This document shows, piece after piece, positions 8,633 to 18,251 of a stretch of DNA of 64,000 bases. The notes beneath the pieces are model-generated. The model saw nothing but the letters and a program-made list of their open reading frames with translations. It was not told the origin of the DNA and searched no databases. Location of the stretch: NCBI RefSeq assembly GCF_000165735.1, contig NZ_GL538208.1:544682-608681 (forward strand), written 5' to 3'. The position numbers and the translations under genes were made by a program. The stretch comes from Megasphaera micronuciformis F0359. GTDB lineage: Bacteria; Bacillota; Negativicutes; Veillonellales; Megasphaeraceae. The first letter of the stretch is position 1. Every line of letters begins with the position of its first letter.

Positions 8633-10129
8633 ATGAAATACAGAAGTACACGTTCCGATGAAAGGGTAACATCAACATATGCACTATTGCACGGGTTAGC
8701 TGCCGACGGGGGGTTATATGTGCCTGAAACCTTTCCGGAAAACACGCTTGTATATGACGATATTAAAGGTAAATCATATATTGATACGGCATGCATTGTT
8801 TTGGAAAAATTCTTTACAGACTTTAATCGTTCCGATATTCGTAAGATGGTTGAAAAGGCATATAATTCGACTACCTTTGATGACGAACGGATTGTGCCCT
8901 TGCGTTCTTTGGATACGGACGTATCTGTAGCCGAGCTTTTCCACGGTCGTACAGCTGCGTTTAAAGACTTGGCCCTTTCCCTGTTTCCGTATTTATTGAC
9001 AGCCGCCAAGGAAAAAGAAAAGGAAGTCGGCCAGATTTTAATCCTTACGGCTACGAGCGGTGATACGGGCAAAGCGGCCTTGGAAGGATTTAAAGACGTA
9101 GAAGGTACTAATATAGCCGTTTTTTATCCTGAAGACGGAGTCAGCCCCATGCAAAAGCTGCAAATGCAGACACAAGAAGGACAGAATATTTCCGTTACGG
9201 CTATTGACGGCAATTTCGATGACGCTCAGTCGATGTTGAAACGGATTTTTACGGATAAGGAAATTAATGACTATGTAGCCGAAAAGGGTGCCGTATTTTC
9301 CAGTGCCAATTCTATTAATATAGGACGCTTGTTACCGCAGATTATCTATTACGTGTTTACGTATGCATCTTTGGTTGATGACGGCGTCATCGGTGAAAAA
9401 GAATCCTTTGATGTTGTCGTACCGACAGGTAATTTCGGTAATATTTTGGCCGCTTATTTGGCAAAAAAAATGGGTATTCCCGTGGGCACTCTAATTTGTG
9501 CTTCCAACCGTAACAAGGTTTTGGCCGACTTTTTTGCTACAGGCGTGTATGATATGAATCGGGACTTTTATGTAACGACCAGCCCGTCTATGGATATTTT
9601 ATTATCCAGTAATTTCGAACGCTTTTTATACTATTTGACAAACGGTGATGTAGATGCCGTTAAAGTCTGGGAAAAGGAGCTTCAGGAAACCGGGAAAATG
9701 TCCGTACCCGAAGCACTTTTGAAAAAAATCGATCTGACCTTTGCCGGCGATTGGATTGATGATGAAGAAACAAAAAACGTCATTAATTATGCATATAATG
9801 ATGAAACGTACCTCATGGATCCTCATACAGCCGTAGCTTATGGTGTGTATTTAAAAAGAAAACGTCAGGGTCTTGTGTCAGGTCGTCATACCGTTATCAT
9901 GTCGACGGCTCACCCCTATAAATTCCCGCCTGCCATGTGTCGAGCTTTGGGGTTACCTGTCGATGAAAATCCCTTTGATTCTTTGGAACGGTTGACAGCA
10001 CTGTCGGGAATTGGCATACCTTACTCCTTAAAAAGGTTGCAAGACTTACCTTTAAGATTTACGGAAACCGTAGATAAGAGTGAGATGAAGAGGACCGTTA
10101 CGAAGTTTATTGATGATGCTACCAGGTAG
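8633..10129 (+). CDS. thrC: Threonine synthase
   Basis: The ATG at 8633 is preceded by GGGAGGAAA, so it is preferred over the in-frame TTG at 8618. The 498-residue protein belongs to the long (E. coli/yeast-like) threonine synthase group. The PLP lysine is Lys111 in AAFKDLALS, and LTATSGDTGKAAL forms the phosphate-binding loop. It converts O-phosphohomoserine to threonine. No other threonine genes are next to it. No T-box leader was seen; the gene follows the S1-domain gene by 18 bases. Confidence 0.95.
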   Translation: MKYRSTRSDERVTSTYALLHGLAADGGLYVPETFPENTLVYDDIKGKSYIDTACIVLEKFFTDFNRSDIRKMVEKAYNSTTFDDERIVPLRSLDTDVSVAELFHGRTAAFKDLALSLFPYLLTAAKEKEKEVGQILILTATSGDTGKAALEGFKDVEGTNIAVFYPEDGVSPMQKLQMQTQEGQNISVTAIDGNFDDAQSMLKRIFTDKEINDYVAEKGAVFSSANSINIGRLLPQIIYYVFTYASLVDDGVIGEKESFDVVVPTGNFGNILAAYLAKKMGIPVGTLICASNRNKVLADFFATGVYDMNRDFYVTTSPSMDILLSSNFERFLYYLTNGDVDAVKVWEKELQETGKMSVPEALLKKIDLTFAGDWIDDEETKNVINYAYNDETYLMDPHTAVAYGVYLKRKRQGLVSGRHTVIMSTAHPYKFPPAMCRALGLPVDENPFDSLERLTALSGIGIPYSLKRLQDLPLRFTETVDKSEMKRTVTKFIDDATR

Positions 10130-10143
10130 AAAGAGTAGTTATA

Positions 10144-11007
10144 ATGAACAAAGGAGTTATTTATTCGGTTTTAGCCGCCTTGGCATTTAGCTTTCAGAAT
10201 GTTATCGTCAAAGATTTATCCGTATCTATGGGTACCGGAGAAATTGCATTTTTCAGAGGAACAGTAAGTGCCGTTATTATTGTGGCTCTTATGAAACTAC
10301 AGGGAATTCATCTTTCCCATGAAGACCGCCCCACACTGGCACTACGAGGCGTTTTGGGTGGTGTCGGCATGGTTTGTATGTTTTACGGACTGAGGGGAGT
10401 GCCCTTGGGCGATGCATCCATATTATCACAACTGTCGGCGTTTTTTGTCATGCTCTTTGCAGCGATTTTTCTGAAAGAAGTCATTCCTAAAAAAGCTGTT
10501 CTGCCGCTTATTTTTATTATCGGAGGAGCATCGCTGGTTGTCAGACCGTGGCATTTTGATGCTTTTAACGTCTATTCGCTCTTTGTCTTGGCACAGGCGG
10601 TTTTAGCAGCTGCTGCCTATACGACGGTCAGTAAGCTGACCGCTTCGGGAAAACATCATCAATATGAAATCGTTTTGTATTTTCTTGTTTGTGCGGCTGT
10701 AGCAGGTGCAGTGTTGATGGGGGCGGATTTTCATTGGCCCGATTTTCATGAATGGATTTTTTGTCTTATTTTAGGTATTAATTCTGTGTTGGCTCAAATC
10801 TGGATGACCCGCTCTTACATGTACGGAAACGCTGTCATTGTAAGTTTTGTAGCGTATATTGCCGTATTTTTCAATTCCCTCTGGGGATTTGTTTTCTTTG
10901 ACGAAGTCATGACGTCCATGACTTTGATTGGAGGAATTTTGATTATCGGCGGTTCTATGTATTTAACAAAAATGAAACATGAACGTTTAAAAAGTAAGGC
11001 CGCCTAA
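10144..11007 (+). CDS. DMT-superfamily (EamA) transporter
   Basis: The 287-residue protein is almost wholly hydrophobic, with about ten membrane segments and two EamA repeats (about residues 4-135 and 148-275). Family members export amino acids or other metabolites, but the substrate cannot be read from the sequence. It sits 15 bases after thrC, so threonine or homoserine export is a reasonable guess and nothing more. A strong palindromic terminator follows. Confidence 0.8.
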   Translation: MNKGVIYSVLAALAFSFQNVIVKDLSVSMGTGEIAFFRGTVSAVIIVALMKLQGIHLSHEDRPTLALRGVLGGVGMVCMFYGLRGVPLGDASILSQLSAFFVMLFAAIFLKEVIPKKAVLPLIFIIGGASLVVRPWHFDAFNVYSLFVLAQAVLAAAAYTTVSKLTASGKHHQYEIVLYFLVCAAVAGAVLMGADFHWPDFHEWIFCLILGINSVLAQIWMTRSYMYGNAVIVSFVAYIAVFFNSLWGFVFFDEVMTSMTLIGGILIIGGSMYLTKMKHERLKSKAA

Positions 11008-11049
11008 AAAAAGCACCTCTTTCAGAGATCTCTGAAAGAGGTGCTTTTT
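11008..11049. terminator. Bidirectional terminator, perfect 42-base palindrome
   Basis: The sequence is a perfect palindrome centred at 11028/11029, with A-runs and T-runs on opposite ends. It lies between the convergent EamA gene and prfC and can stop transcription from both sides. Confidence 0.92.
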
Positions 11050-11063
11050 CATATTCGGTACAA

Positions 11064-12665
11064 TTAAGAATCAAGAGGCAATTCATCCGGTGTAGAACAA
11101 AAAAGAAAATCGGGATTACGTTCTATAATCCAATCGGCTTGCCACTCATTGGTGATGAGCAGGACAATTCGTTGTTTATGATCTTTTACAATCATGGCGC
11201 TGTCAATATTCTTTAAGTCACGATAATCGCGGTCTTGCGAATAAATCCATTTGGCTACGGAGTAGGGGAGACGATTCATTTCCAAGGTTACACCGTATTC
11301 GTGAAGAAGTCTGTATTCGAGAACTTCGAACTGTAATTGACCGACAGCTCCGACAATATAACTTTCCATAGAACCGGGATTTTCATAAATCTGCACAGCT
11401 CCTTCTTGAGCCAACTGAGTCATACCTTTTAGGAACTGCTTGCGCTTCATCGAATCTTTGGCACGAATGCGGGCAAAGAGTTCAGCCGGGAAGGTGGGAA
11501 AATCGGCAAAGGTGACGGGGAGTTTGCCGCTATAGAGCGTATCGCCTACGCCTAAGGATGAGCTGTCAAAGACGCCGATAATGTCACCGGGCCACGCATC
11601 TTCTACCAGAGTTCGTTCTGTAGCGAGAAATTGTTGGGGTTGCATGAGCCGAACTTGTTTACCCGATTGTCTGTGTGTGACAGTCATACCTTTTTCGAAT
11701 TTTCCCGAACAAATTCTCATAAAGACAATGCGGTCATGGTGCTGCGGATTCATGTTGGCCTGAATTTTGAAAATAAAGGACGTAAACTGCTCGGACATGG
11801 GGTCTACGGAGCCTTCTTTAGTTTTACGCGGTTGCGGCTTGGGAGCCAGTTCAAGAAATTTTTCCAAGAAGGGTTTGACGCCGAAGTTGGTCATTGCCGA
11901 GCCGAAGAACATGGGTGTCAAAGTTCCGTTTTTGACTTTCTCCATGTCAAAAGCATCACCGGCAGCATCCAAGAGTTCAATATCGTCGATTAACGATTGA
12001 TGAACTTCATCAGATAAGAGTTCTTTAAATGCCGGATCATCGGCGCTACCTTTAGTAGAGGCCAATTTACGTTGGCCATGGTTCGTGTCCTTTTCAAATA
12101 ATTCTATAGAAGAGGCCGTACGGTCATAGATACCTTCATAACTGCCGTTAACGCCTAAGGGCCAATTCATAGGGTAAGCTCTGATACCGAGGACCGTTTC
12201 TATTTCATCCATAATGTCGAAAGGGTTACGACCGAAGTGGTCGATTTTATTGACGAATGTAAAAATGGGGATGCCGCGTTCACGGCAAACTTTAAAAAGT
12301 TTTTTTGTTTGCGCTTCGACGCCTTTAGCTACATCGATAAGCATGACTGCACTGTCGGCAGCCATTAAGGTCCGATACGTGTCTTCACTGAAATCTTGAT
12401 GGCCCGGCGTATCGAGAATATTAATGCGGTGGCCTTCATAGTCAAATTGTAAAACCGAGCTGGTAACGGAAATACCGCGCTGTTTTTCAATTTCCATCCA
12501 GTCCGAAACCGCATGTTTTGACGTTTTCCGGGCTTTTACAGATCCGGCTAAATGAATGGCTCCTCCGTAGAGCAGGAGTTTTTCCGTTAAGGTTGTTTTT
12601 CCGGCATCGGGATGAGAGATGATGGCAAAGGTTCTCCTCTTATTGACTTCTTCTTGTAAAGACAT
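11064..12665 (-). CDS. prfC: Peptide chain release factor 3
   Basis: The 533-residue translational GTPase has the RF3 domain order: G domain (about residues 1-275) with ISHPDAGKTTL, DTPGHQDFSEDT and NKIDHFG, then two beta-barrel domains and the RF3 C-terminal domain. RF3 removes RF1/RF2 from the ribosome after termination. The length matches E. coli RF3. It is transcribed divergently from the glycosyltransferase and ends at the shared palindromic terminator. Confidence 0.97.
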   Translation of the reverse strand: MSLQEEVNKRRTFAIISHPDAGKTTLTEKLLLYGGAIHLAGSVKARKTSKHAVSDWMEIEKQRGISVTSSVLQFDYEGHRINILDTPGHQDFSEDTYRTLMAADSAVMLIDVAKGVEAQTKKLFKVCRERGIPIFTFVNKIDHFGRNPFDIMDEIETVLGIRAYPMNWPLGVNGSYEGIYDRTASSIELFEKDTNHGQRKLASTKGSADDPAFKELLSDEVHQSLIDDIELLDAAGDAFDMEKVKNGTLTPMFFGSAMTNFGVKPFLEKFLELAPKPQPRKTKEGSVDPMSEQFTSFIFKIQANMNPQHHDRIVFMRICSGKFEKGMTVTHRQSGKQVRLMQPQQFLATERTLVEDAWPGDIIGVFDSSSLGVGDTLYSGKLPVTFADFPTFPAELFARIRAKDSMKRKQFLKGMTQLAQEGAVQIYENPGSMESYIVGAVGQLQFEVLEYRLLHEYGVTLEMNRLPYSVAKWIYSQDRDYRDLKNIDSAMIVKDHKQRIVLLITNEWQADWIIERNPDFLFCSTPDELPLDS

Positions 12666-12810
12666 GGTACACCTCGTTCGTTTTGTATAGTAACAGTAAT
12701 AAATATTATATAAGTTTTTTCTTTGACGGGCAAGAAAAGGCGAGTTATTCCTTGTTGTCTCATGCTTATATAATTTTTAAATAAGTGGATTAGAAGACCT
12801 TATACTATGC

Positions 12811-12816
12811 TATAAT
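12811..12816 (+). promoter_or_regulatory. Extended -10 promoter of the glycosyltransferase
   Basis: TGCTATAAT forms an extended -10 element, 30 bases before the likely ATG. No good -35 hexamer is seen at 17 bases. ATGCTTATA at 12762-12770 recurs upstream of two other genes in the window. Confidence 0.5.
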
Positions 12817-12845
12817 ACTGAGTATTATAATGTGTGAGGTGTGAA

Positions 12846-14114
12846 ATGAGAATTCTTCATTGTTTAGCACAACTTCCTATGAAAACGGGAAGCGGTGTAT
12901 ATTTTGATACGGTACTGCGTTACATGGACGAGAGAGGTCATGAAAATGCGGCTTTATACGGTGTACAGGCCCCTTTTGATCCGGATCTTCCCTGTACGGA
13001 AACCTTTCCTGTCGTGTTTAATTCTGATGTCTTACCTTTTCCCATAGCCGGTATGAGTGATGAAATGCCGTACGACTCTACGGTATTCGGTGCTATGAGT
13101 GATGAGGACTTACAGTTGTACATAAAAGTTTTTCGTAAACGGTTGGAAGAGGCGAAAAGAATATTCAAACCTCAAGTTGTCATTTCTCATCATATATTTT
13201 TGATGACGGCCATTGTACGTGAAGTGTTTTCGGATATTCCCGTGGTGGGTATCAGTCACGGGACGGATTTGCGCCAAGTACGCAAACACGAACGATTTCT
13301 GTCCTTTATGGAAGGGGCTAAACATTTAGATGCCTATTGGGCTCTGGGGGAGAATGATAAAAACTGCCTGACCGATCTTTTCGGCTTGAAACGGGAGTGC
13401 ATAGAAGTGACGGGTGGCGGATTTAAGGATACGATCTTTTATGCTGAAGATGCCGATGAAGCCAAAAAAGAACGTCGTCGGCAATTGTCACCGCAAGTGG
13501 TCTATGCCGGAAAAATTTCCCGTTCAAAAGGGATTTTTGAATTTATACAAGCCTTTGTAAAGGCTCAAGTTGAATTTCAAAGACGGCATAATTCTCCTCC
13601 GGCCGAATTAATATATATAGGTAACGGTACGGACGAGCAAATTGAAGAGTTGAAGCGTCTCAGTGGATATAACGAGCGGATCCGATTTTTGCCGGCCATG
13701 GCACAGCCCGATTTAGCGGCTCTTTTAAGGCAAGCCGATTTTTATACCTTACCGTCTTATTATGAAGGCATAGCCTTAACGGCTGTCGAAGCCATGGCTT
13801 GTAATTTGCCGGTTATTACGACGAAGATCATCGGTCTTATGGAATTATTGGGGCCTATCGTAAATGAGTCAGGCTTTATCGAGTATGTAGATCTGCCGCG
13901 TTTATATGATGTAGACAAACCGGTTGAGGAAGACATCCCGGCATATATAGAAAGATTGACTGAGGCCTTATTACGCCAATTTGAAAAGTGGGCTACAGGA
14001 GAGGTAATGCCTCCTCACGTGCGAGAAGCCGTGGAAAGTCACTCATGGCATCATCTTATAGCGGAAATGGAAGCACGTTTGATGGCATTAATTCATAAGT
14101 ATAAGCGAACATAA
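12846..14114 (+). CDS. GT4-type glycosyltransferase
   Basis: The likely start is the ATG at 12846, with GAGGTG just upstream; an in-frame GTG lies at 12834. The 422-residue protein has two Rossmann-like halves. The C-terminal GT4 signature is clear: YAGKISRSKG near residue 220 and an EX7E-type motif within YEGIALTAVEA. The enzyme should move a sugar from a nucleotide donor to an envelope lipid or glycan, but donor and acceptor are unknown. It is a single-gene unit, divergent from prfC and followed by a long non-coding stretch. Confidence 0.85.
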   Translation: MRILHCLAQLPMKTGSGVYFDTVLRYMDERGHENAALYGVQAPFDPDLPCTETFPVVFNSDVLPFPIAGMSDEMPYDSTVFGAMSDEDLQLYIKVFRKRLEEAKRIFKPQVVISHHIFLMTAIVREVFSDIPVVGISHGTDLRQVRKHERFLSFMEGAKHLDAYWALGENDKNCLTDLFGLKRECIEVTGGGFKDTIFYAEDADEAKKERRRQLSPQVVYAGKISRSKGIFEFIQAFVKAQVEFQRRHNSPPAELIYIGNGTDEQIEELKRLSGYNERIRFLPAMAQPDLAALLRQADFYTLPSYYEGIALTAVEAMACNLPVITTKIIGLMELLGPIVNESGFIEYVDLPRLYDVDKPVEEDIPAYIERLTEALLRQFEKWATGEVMPPHVREAVESHSWHHLIAEMEARLMALIHKYKRT

Positions 14115-14359
14115 GTAGGTATTTGATTTCCATTACGTCTATTCAATAATACAATAGGAGCATATATTCAGACGTAGTGAGGTGAGGATGTAGCTCATCA
14201 AGAATCCATTTGGGCTCGTAAATTTATTTTATTGATTTGCCGTATGAGCCATTTATTTGTTTCAGACCCTTGGTTGCCGTTTCCTTTTGGCAGGATAAAA
14301 AGAAATAACGGCTTAACTCGGATTTATGTGGTTTTATGTGTATACATGTATGTTGAGGA
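14115..14359 (+). other. Non-coding stretch with possible RNA structure
   Basis: No convincing gene lies between 14115 and 14454. Several complementary pairs are visible on the plus strand: 14134-14140 with 14170-14176 (7 bp), 14213-14220 with 14243-14250 (8 bp, one G-T), and 14276-14281 with 14307-14312 (6 bp) enclosing TCCT/AGGA at 14282-14285 and 14292-14295. It lies upstream of the alr promoter, so it is not the alr leader. I do not recognise a known riboswitch or small RNA. Confidence 0.3.
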
Positions 14360-14388
14360 TTTACACGAGAATTTAAATACCGTATAAT
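14360..14388 (+). promoter_or_regulatory. Promoter of alr
   Basis: TTTACA (14360-14365) and TATAAT (14383-14388) are separated by exactly 17 bases and lie 66 bases before the alr start. Confidence 0.75.
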
Positions 14389-14454
14389 TTATCGTAGTAA
14401 GAGGTTATTATTCATGTATTCAGGGTTAGTATAAACCTAAGGAGGATGATGGAT

Positions 14455-15657
14455 ATGGCTCGACCGACAGTAACGGAAATTACGGAAAATTATACGAAAC
14501 GTCCCGTTTGGGCGGAAATCGACTTGGACAGAGCCGCCGAAAATATGCGTGAAATTCGCCGTATTACCGGGAAGGACCGCTTAGTGACAGCCGTTGTTAA
14601 AGCGGATGCATACGGACACGGTGCCGTCATGTTGTCCAAAGTGTTCTTACAAAACGGAGCGGATCGCTTAGCCGTATCCAGTCTTGATGAAGGAACGGAA
14701 CTGCGGCGGGCAAAAATCACGGCGCCTATCCTTATTTTAGGGCATACGGCAGGAGAACGGGCCGAAGAATTGTTGGATAATGATATTGAACCGGCTGTTT
14801 TTTCTTACCGCGATGCGGAAATGTTTTCTCGTAAAGCAGTAGAAACGGGGCGTGAAGTCAAAATTCATATTGCAGCCGATACGGGAATGTGTCGTATCGG
14901 GTATGTCCCCTCTCCCGAGGCGATAGAAGAAGTCAAAAAAATTGCCGCCTTGCCGGGAATTACCATGCAAGGAATTTTTACACACTTTAGTGAAGCCGAT
15001 ATTGCGGACAAAGAATGGGCTCACGAACAACACAGTCGTTTTTCGGCTTTTATCGATGCATTGAAAGGGGCAGGCGTTACTTTTAATATTCATCATTGTT
15101 GTAATAGTGCCGGAACATTGGAACTTCCCGATTTCCATAGAGAAATGATTCGACCCGGTATTATTCAATACGGGTATGATGCCTCCAAAGAGGTACTTGT
15201 GACGGGTACGAAGATTAAACCCGTCATGTCTCTTCGCTGTTGTATTACCCATCTCAAAACTATATATGAAGGCGATTGCGTGGGCTACGGCCGCCACTTT
15301 ACGGCAAAGGGGCCTACGAAGATTGCAACGCTTCCTATCGGTTATGCCGACGGATACAATCGGGCTCTTTCATCGAAAATCGATGTTATCGTACACGGAG
15401 TCAGAGCTCACCAAGTAGGGAATATTTGCATGGATCAATGTATGATCGACGTAAGTCATATTCCCGATGTGAAAGTCGGCGATGAAGTCGTTCTTTTCGG
15501 AGAACAAGGAAGCGAATGCGTAAGTGCCGATGAAATTGCCGATACGTGTCATACGATTATTCATGAAATTACGTGTAACATTAATCGGCGTGTACCGCGT
15601 GTTTACGTACAAAACGGAAAGATTGTACAACGATTGGAATACTTGACTCAATCATAA
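14455..15657 (+). CDS. alr: Alanine racemase
   Basis: AAGGAGG ends 9 bases before the ATG at 14455, so this is preferred over ATGs at 14446 and 14449 that abut the ribosome site. The 400-residue protein has a PLP-binding TIM barrel with Lys49 in VVKADAYGHG, and a C-terminal beta domain with CVGYGRHF, which should contain the second catalytic residue (Tyr). It interconverts L- and D-alanine for peptidoglycan. It has its own promoter and terminator. Confidence 0.96.
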   Translation: MARPTVTEITENYTKRPVWAEIDLDRAAENMREIRRITGKDRLVTAVVKADAYGHGAVMLSKVFLQNGADRLAVSSLDEGTELRRAKITAPILILGHTAGERAEELLDNDIEPAVFSYRDAEMFSRKAVETGREVKIHIAADTGMCRIGYVPSPEAIEEVKKIAALPGITMQGIFTHFSEADIADKEWAHEQHSRFSAFIDALKGAGVTFNIHHCCNSAGTLELPDFHREMIRPGIIQYGYDASKEVLVTGTKIKPVMSLRCCITHLKTIYEGDCVGYGRHFTAKGPTKIATLPIGYADGYNRALSSKIDVIVHGVRAHQVGNICMDQCMIDVSHIPDVKVGDEVVLFGEQGSECVSADEIADTCHTIIHEITCNINRRVPRVYVQNGKIVQRLEYLTQS

Positions 15658-15672
15658 TATGTCAGGTTATAT

Positions 15673-15702
15673 CGGCAGTCTCTTCATAGAGGCTGCCGTT
15701 TT
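15673..15702 (+). terminator. Intrinsic terminator after alr
   Basis: CGGCAGTCTC pairs with GAGGCTGCCG (one G-T pair) around a 6-base loop, followed by TTTT. It lies 33 bases before the next start codon. Confidence 0.8.
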
Positions 15703-15735
15703 ATATAACAAATATAAAACAAAGGAGAGAAAGTT

Positions 15736-16992
15736 ATGCAGGAATTTCAAGCTTTTTTGGCGTCCACACCCGTATTTGCCTTTTTCATCTTATGTGCTCT
15801 GTATGCCATCGGTGAATTTATCGGTACGTATACGAAGGCATGGATTCCGTCCGTATTCATTATTGCTATTTTGTTTCTTGTCGGATACTGGACATTCTTA
15901 CCGAAAGACATCGTTAAGATGGGCGGTTTAGGAGCGCCTTTAGGCGGGATTATTGCAATCATGTTGGCCATTACTCACATGGGTACGGCTATTAGTCTTA
16001 AGGAGCTGTCAAAACAATGGAAGGTCATTGTTGTTTGCTTGGCAGGTCTTTTCGGCATGGTTGTATTTTGCCTGATTCTGGGACTCTTTAATGTCATCGA
16101 CTTCAACTACATTGTTGCAGGCTTACCTCCTTTGACCGGCGGTATCATTGCTGCGACGATGATGCAGACGGCAGCTGCCGAACTGGGTCTCGAAAAGGTG
16201 GCTATTCTGGCTATTTGCATGTACGTATGTCAGGGTTTTGCAGGGTATCCTTTAACGGCTATTATGCTGAAAAAGGAAGGTAACAAACTTTTGAAAGAAT
16301 ACCGCGAAGGTAAGCGCAAAGACGATGCGGCGGTAGGTGATATTGACGCGGAAAACGGTAAATTTACAGCCGAAGAAGCGCCGAGAAAAACCCTCTTTCC
16401 GCAGGTTCCGGATAAATACTATTCAGTCAGCTACTCCTTAGCAACCCTTGCCATTATAGGTACCTTATGCCTTGTTGTCGGCAGTTGGACCAAATCGTTT
16501 ATGGGGGCTTATGCAATCAATCCGGCAGTATTGGCTCTTATTTTCGGTATTATTGCCACGGAATTGGGTTTCCTTCGTCCCAATATTCTCGTTAAAAACG
16601 GTTGCTTTAATTTCATCATGTTCATCTTGATGGTCTTTATTTTCGGGGGACTTAGCAGTGCTACACCTGAATTGTTGGCAGAAATTCTCGGACCTATGGT
16701 GCTTATTATTGTAGTCGGTGTAATCGGCATGGTTATTTTGGCTTATTTTGTATCGAAGTTCTTGAAGATGAGCCCGTATATGGCTATTGCTACAAGCCTT
16801 ACGGCACTTTACGGATTTCCGCCTAACTATGTATTGACCGATGAATGCACGACGGCTTTAGCCAAAACAAAGGAAGAAAAGAAAATGCTAATGGACGAAA
16901 TGTTGCCGCAAATGATTGTCGGCGGTTTCGTTACCGTAACGATTACGTCCGTTATTATCGCATCTCTTTTCATTCCGCTCTTACAACCGTAA
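15736..16992 (+). CDS. Polytopic membrane transporter, family uncertain
   Basis: The 418-residue protein has about ten to eleven hydrophobic segments, with a charged cytoplasmic loop near residues 185-225. Gly-rich stretches such as LPPLTGGIIAA and AAAELGLEKVA recall sodium/glutamate-type or related secondary carriers, but I cannot place the family with certainty. AAAGGAG precedes the ATG. It is followed 25 bases later by an M20 amidohydrolase, so it may import or export an N-acylated amino acid, a dipeptide or the product of that enzyme. That pairing is inference. Confidence 0.65.
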   Translation: MQEFQAFLASTPVFAFFILCALYAIGEFIGTYTKAWIPSVFIIAILFLVGYWTFLPKDIVKMGGLGAPLGGIIAIMLAITHMGTAISLKELSKQWKVIVVCLAGLFGMVVFCLILGLFNVIDFNYIVAGLPPLTGGIIAATMMQTAAAELGLEKVAILAICMYVCQGFAGYPLTAIMLKKEGNKLLKEYREGKRKDDAAVGDIDAENGKFTAEEAPRKTLFPQVPDKYYSVSYSLATLAIIGTLCLVVGSWTKSFMGAYAINPAVLALIFGIIATELGFLRPNILVKNGCFNFIMFILMVFIFGGLSSATPELLAEILGPMVLIIVVGVIGMVILAYFVSKFLKMSPYMAIATSLTALYGFPPNYVLTDECTTALAKTKEEKKMLMDEMLPQMIVGGFVTVTITSVIIASLFIPLLQP

Positions 16993-17017
16993 GAGTTATA
17001 TATAAGGGGGACTTGGT

Positions 17018-18196
17018 ATGAATTTTAAAGATAAAATGGCGTCTTATCATGACTATGTCATTGCTATGAGACGCGAGTTTCACCGTATTCCCGAACTGAG
17101 TTTTGCCGAACATGAAACGACGAAACGTATCGGTGAAAAATTGCAGGAGTTAAATATTCCCTTTGAAATCAATACGGAAAAAAACACGGGTCTTATCGGG
17201 GTTATTAAGGGTGATAAGCCCGGTCCGGCAGTAGCTTTAAGAGCTGATATCGATGCCTTGCCCGTAACGGAAGATACGGGTCTCGACTTTGCGTCGGAAC
17301 ATGAAGGCGTCATGCATGCTTGCGGTCATGATAATCATATTGCTATGTTGCTGGGCGCCGCTAAGATGCTTAAAGACGTACAAAGCGAATTGCCCGGCAC
17401 GGTATATCTTGTTTTCCAGCCGGCTGAAGAAATCGGCGTCGGAGCTCCGTATATGATGAACTTCGGCGATTGGTTTGAAAAAAGCGGGGCTATCTTCGGA
17501 GCCCATATTTGGGGCACCTTCCCGGCAGGTAAAGTCGGTGTTCGCAAAGGCGAAGAAATGGCGGCTACGGAACAGTTCACGATTCGCATTAAGGGAAAAC
17601 AGTCTCACGGATCCCAACCCCAACTCGGAGTCGATGCGGTTCTCATCGCCTCGGCTACGGTCATGAACCTTCAAGGAATTGTGGCAAGACAGATCAGCCC
17701 TCTCGATTCGGTAGTCGTGACGGTCGGTACGATTCATGGCGGTGACCGTTGGAATATTGTGGCCGGCGAGGCTGTATTAGAAGGAACGGTTCGACATTTC
17801 AACAATGAAATCAGCAAAAAGGTAGAGAACTCTATTCGGCTGATTGCAGAATCTACAGCCCGGGCTTATGGCGGTACGGCGGAACTCGAATATCATTCGA
17901 CGGTTCCTCCTACGGTTAACGACGAAGCATGTACTGTCGTTGTTGAAGAGGCTGTAACGGATGTACTCGGCAGGGACGCACTCTTTGAATGTGAAAAAAA
18001 TATGGGCAGTGAAGATTTTTCCTTCTTCCAGGAAAAGAAGCCTGGTGCGTATTTCTTTGTAGGCAACTATAATGAAGAAAAAGGTACCGTTTGGTCTAAT
18101 CACAGTAATCATTTCACATCCGACGAAGAGGTTCTTACGGGAGGCGCAGCGGTATACGCACAAATTGCCGCTTCATACTTGGAAAAACATTCGTAA
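17018..18196 (+). CDS. M20-family metal-dependent amidohydrolase
   Basis: The 392-residue protein has the M20D layout with a catalytic domain split by a dimerisation domain (about residues 185-300). Metal and catalytic motifs are present: ALRADIDALPV, HACGHDNHIAML, QPAEEIG and MGSEDFSFF. Relatives hydrolyse N-acyl amino acids, hippurate or indole-amide conjugates. Substrate is not predictable here. AAGGGGG precedes the ATG. It appears to form a two-gene unit with the upstream transporter. Confidence 0.9.
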   Translation: MNFKDKMASYHDYVIAMRREFHRIPELSFAEHETTKRIGEKLQELNIPFEINTEKNTGLIGVIKGDKPGPAVALRADIDALPVTEDTGLDFASEHEGVMHACGHDNHIAMLLGAAKMLKDVQSELPGTVYLVFQPAEEIGVGAPYMMNFGDWFEKSGAIFGAHIWGTFPAGKVGVRKGEEMAATEQFTIRIKGKQSHGSQPQLGVDAVLIASATVMNLQGIVARQISPLDSVVVTVGTIHGGDRWNIVAGEAVLEGTVRHFNNEISKKVENSIRLIAESTARAYGGTAELEYHSTVPPTVNDEACTVVVEEAVTDVLGRDALFECEKNMGSEDFSFFQEKKPGAYFFVGNYNEEKGTVWSNHSNHFTSDEEVLTGGAAVYAQIAASYLEKHS

Positions 18197-18200
18197 GACA

Positions 18201-18235
18201 AAAAAAGAGGACTGCATAGCAGTCCTCTTTTTTTT
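18201..18235. terminator. Bidirectional terminator between M20 gene and barrel gene
   Basis: AAAAAGAGGACTGC pairs with its complement around a 3-base loop and has A-runs and T-runs on opposite sides, serving both convergent genes. Confidence 0.92.
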
Positions 18236-18251
18236 GTCGGTTTCTGTAATC

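Noticed and set aside
14186-14225. tRNA-like stretch (GGATGTAGCTCA) in the gap before alr
   Set aside because: It resembles a tRNA D-arm, but no anticodon arm, T-arm (GTTC-AATCC pattern) or acceptor pairing follows.
14389-14454. T-box or amino-acid riboswitch ahead of alr or thrC
   Set aside because: No AGGGTGGNACCGCG-type T-box core is present; thrC has only an 18-base gap upstream, and the alr leader is about 60 bases.
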